Below are positions 7,833 to 9,189 of a stretch of 9,189 bases of DNA, in pieces. The notes under the pieces were generated by a model. That model did not search any database. It was not told the DNA's origin and saw only the letters and a program-made list of their open reading frames with translations. Within the stretch, counting starts at the first letter, position 1. Every line of letters starts with the position of its first letter. This DNA comes from Clostridiales bacterium. Lineage in GTDB: Bacteria > Bacillota > Clostridia > Peptostreptococcales > Anaerovoracaceae. Position numbers and translations under genes: made by a program. Location: assembly GCA_009778415.1 (NCBI GenBank), contig WRJV01000252.1, positions 1-9,189 of the forward strand, in the 5' to 3' direction.

Positions 7833-7856
7833 CACTGCGTACACACGCGGTGATTG

Positions 7857-8961
7857 TTAACTATCCTTCAGCTTAAGCTTTTCATTTATAAAATAATCCA
7901 GGTTCCCGTCCATCACTGATTGGACGTTCCCGACTTCTGCGTTTGTGCGGTGGTCTTTGACCATCGTGTATGGCTGGAACACGTAGGAGCGTATCTGGCT
8001 ACCCCAAGTTATCTGGCTGTAGTCGCCCTGAAGCTCCTTCAGGCTCTCCTTGTGCTCCCGCTCCTTAAGCTCGATCAGCCTCGACTTTAGCACCTTCAAG
8101 GCCATCTCCTTGTTCTGGTGCTGCGAACGCTCGTTTTGGCAAGTCACTACTATGTTGGTGGGTATGTGGGTGATCCTGATTGCGGAGTCGGTCTTGTTTA
8201 CGTGCTGCCCCCCCGCTCCGCTCGACCTGTAGGTGTCGATCCTAAGGTCCTCCGGGTCAATCTCAACCGTAACGTCGTCGTCGATCTCAGGCATTACGTC
8301 CAGCGACGAAAATGAGGTGTGCCGCCTTCCGGACGAGTCGAAAGGCGATATGCGCACGATCCTGTGTACGCCCTTTTCGGCCTTCAAATACCCGTAGGCG
8401 TATTCGCCCTCGACCAGGAGTGTCGCGCTCTTGATCCCGGCCTCTACGTCGTCCTGCAGATCGAGCAGCTGCACCTTGTACTTCTTGTCTTCGCACCACC
8501 TGGTGTACATCCTCAGCATCATGCTGGCCCAGTCCTGCGCGTCGGTGCCGCCAGAGCCGGCATGAATGGAGATGATTGCGTTGTGGCGGTCGTATTTGCC
8601 GTCAAGGAGGGCCTTTATCCGCAGTGCCTCTGCCTTGCTGCCCACTTCCTCGTAGGAATGCTTTATTTCGTCAATAAGCGATGCGTCGTCCTCTTCTTCC
8701 GCCATCTCGATCAAAGTCTCAACATCCTCAAGCTGCATAGCCAAGTTTTCGTATTCTTCTATCTTGTTTTCGACGCTTTTTTTCTCTTGCAGGATTTTTT
8801 TCGCAATTTCCTGGTCGTCCCAAAAGCCATCTTCCTCAAGCCGCGCAGCCAGCTCGCTCTGCTTGCCCCTCAGACCTGCCAGGTCAAAGGGAATCACCCA
8901 CTTCCAGTAAAATTTCCCGCATGCGGGGGATGCCTGCATTGATTTGGTCCAGTTCTATCAT
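7857..8961 (-). CDS. prfB: Peptide chain release factor 2, expressed by programmed +1 frameshift
   Basis: RF2 recognises UGA and UAA stop codons and triggers peptide release. The gene is in two frames. The first runs from ATG 8961 through 25 codons (MIELDQINAG...DSL) to an in-frame TGA at 8886-8884 in the context CTT TGA C. Slipping +1 at CTT enters the frame GAC-CTG-GCA from 8885 to the TAA at 7857-7859. Joined (8961-8887 and 8885-7857), the protein is 367 residues, the family's usual length. The SPF anticodon-like tripeptide is at 205-207 and GGQ at 250-252, the same number as E. coli RF2; residue 246 is Ser. An N-terminal helical domain (about 26-110) precedes these. Calling the main frame alone from ATG 8939 would give 18 wrong N-terminal residues. 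AGGAGG lies 6 nt before ATG 8961 and a promoter lies at 9001-9029. Low RF2 favours the shift, so the gene senses its own product. Confidence 0.96.
8883..8901 (-). promoter_or_regulatory. RF2 programmed +1 frameshift site
   Basis: The minus strand reads GTGGGTGAT-TCC-CTT-TGA-C, with the slippery CTT at 8889-8887 and the stop TGA at 8886-8884. CTTTGAC is the conserved heptamer of bacterial prfB. The upstream GGTGAT can pair with the AUCACC of the 16S 3' end, ending 3 nt before CTT, but its G-rich core lies farther away than the AGGGGG-TAT-CTT arrangement of E. coli. Confidence 0.93.
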
Positions 8962-8967
8962 CGTTGC

Positions 8968-8973
8968 CCTCCT
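8968..8973 (-). promoter_or_regulatory. Ribosome binding site fixing the prfB start
   Basis: A perfect AGGAGG sits 6 nt before ATG 8961. It shows that translation starts in the short upstream frame that ends at the TGA, not at the ATG at 8939, which lacks any such site. Confidence 0.9.
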
Positions 8974-9000
8974 TTTTGCCGTGTTTTTTCATCATTTATA

Positions 9001-9029
9001 ATTGTACGGCATTCTGGTGAAAAAATCAA
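9001..9029 (-). promoter_or_regulatory. Promoter of prfB
   Basis: On the minus strand TTGATT (9029-9024) and TACAAT (9006-9001) are spaced by 17 nt. The predicted start near 8994 leaves a leader of about 33 nt carrying AGGAGG. The hexamers begin 10 nt past the stop of the upstream partial frame. Confidence 0.65.
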
Positions 9030-9039
9030 CAATTCGTTA

Positions 9040-9189
9040 CTATTCACAGCCGATTTTATCTACTTCTTGTAAGAGGATCAACGGTGGCTCATAACAATCA
9101 ACTTGACCGCAGCGGGCGCGAACCCTGAGAAGCCGACAAACACGGCAAACCGGCGGCATTTGTCGGAATGTGAAAAACAGCAGAGAAAA
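9040..9189 (-). CDS. Unidentified open frame cut by the right edge (doubtful)
   Basis: A minus-strand frame stays open from the window edge for 49 codons to the TAG at 9042-9040. I do not recognise the product; it is rich in Cys and Arg (segment MPPVCRVCRLLRVRARCG) and ends DKIGCE. It is not the SecA C-terminus often found upstream of prfB in Firmicutes, since the CPCGSGKKYK zinc motif is missing. Codon choice looks less regular than in the genes downstream. It may be the tail of a real gene, the end of a mobile-element gene, or a chance open frame. A plus-strand frame is also open here from 9072 to the edge, which lowers confidence. Confidence 0.25.
   Translation of the reverse strand, partial: FSLLFFTFRQMPPVCRVCRLLRVRARCGQVDCYEPPLILLQEVDKIGCE
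9133..9166. repeat. Inverted repeat near the right edge
   Basis: CCGACAAA (9133-9140) and TTTGTCGG (9159-9166) are perfect 8-bp arms around an 18-nt GC-rich centre that itself contains a small CGG-CAAA-CCG stem. No T-run follows on either strand, so it is not a standard intrinsic terminator. Its function is unknown; it lies inside the doubtful partial frame. Confidence 0.45.

Noticed and set aside
7791..7844. GTG at 7844 as the tex start
   Set aside because: The added 18 residues do not resemble Tex N-termini and no ribosome site precedes it, whereas ATG 7790 has AGGAG just upstream.
8889..8995. Overlapping upstream frame starting ATG ATG AAA at 8995 in the prfB leader
   Set aside because: It begins at the predicted transcription start, has no ribosome site, and its frame is simply left open across the start of prfB.
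9084..9128. 14-codon plus-strand frame from GTG preceded by AGAGG
   Set aside because: Too short to support without homologues; the GTG and weak AGAGG are expected by chance.
8975..9149. ACACGGCAAA on the plus strand at 9140 and on the minus strand at 8984, as a long-range inverted repeat
   Set aside because: Ten bases in an A-rich context about 155 nt apart is not distinguishable from chance.

Overview
The window looks like ordinary chromosomal core DNA from an anaerobic, Clostridia-type Firmicute with moderate to high G+C. The evidence is a clostridial-style AddB helicase-nuclease subunit, a PpaX-type pyrophosphatase, a Na+-pumping decarboxylase beta subunit, purine-rich Shine-Dalgarno sites of the AGGAGG type, and a tRNA-Thr with encoded CCA. 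No phage, CRISPR array or complete mobile element is visible, and I found no convincing undescribed multi-gene system.

All supported genes lie on the minus strand, so transcription runs from high to low coordinates. The order is: an unidentified open frame cut by the right edge; prfB (release factor 2) with its own promoter and a programmed +1 frameshift; tex (RNA-binding YqgF/HhH/S1 protein); a second promoter; an orphan decarboxylase beta subunit; ppaX; addB; then a tRNA-Thr(CGU) with its own promoter and an intrinsic terminator. The 66-nt gap between prfB and tex holds only a GC hairpin with a weak U-run. The three genes from the decarboxylase subunit to addB are separated by 13-16 nt and look like one operon that can read through the tRNA to its terminator.

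Functionally the window mixes translation (RF2, tRNA-Thr), transcription/translation quality (Tex), energy and ion coupling (decarboxylase beta subunit), pyrophosphate or phosphoester clean-up (PpaX) and double-strand break repair (AddB). These do not form one pathway.

The points most worth a second look are: the RF2 autoregulatory frameshift, which must be joined to give the right 367-residue protein and whose upstream stimulator is unusually placed; the decayed Walker A in AddB together with the absence of addA next to it; the decarboxylase beta subunit without partner subunits; and a tRNA-Thr whose promoter overlaps the addB stop codon and whose anticodon stem carries an A-C mismatch at 31-39.
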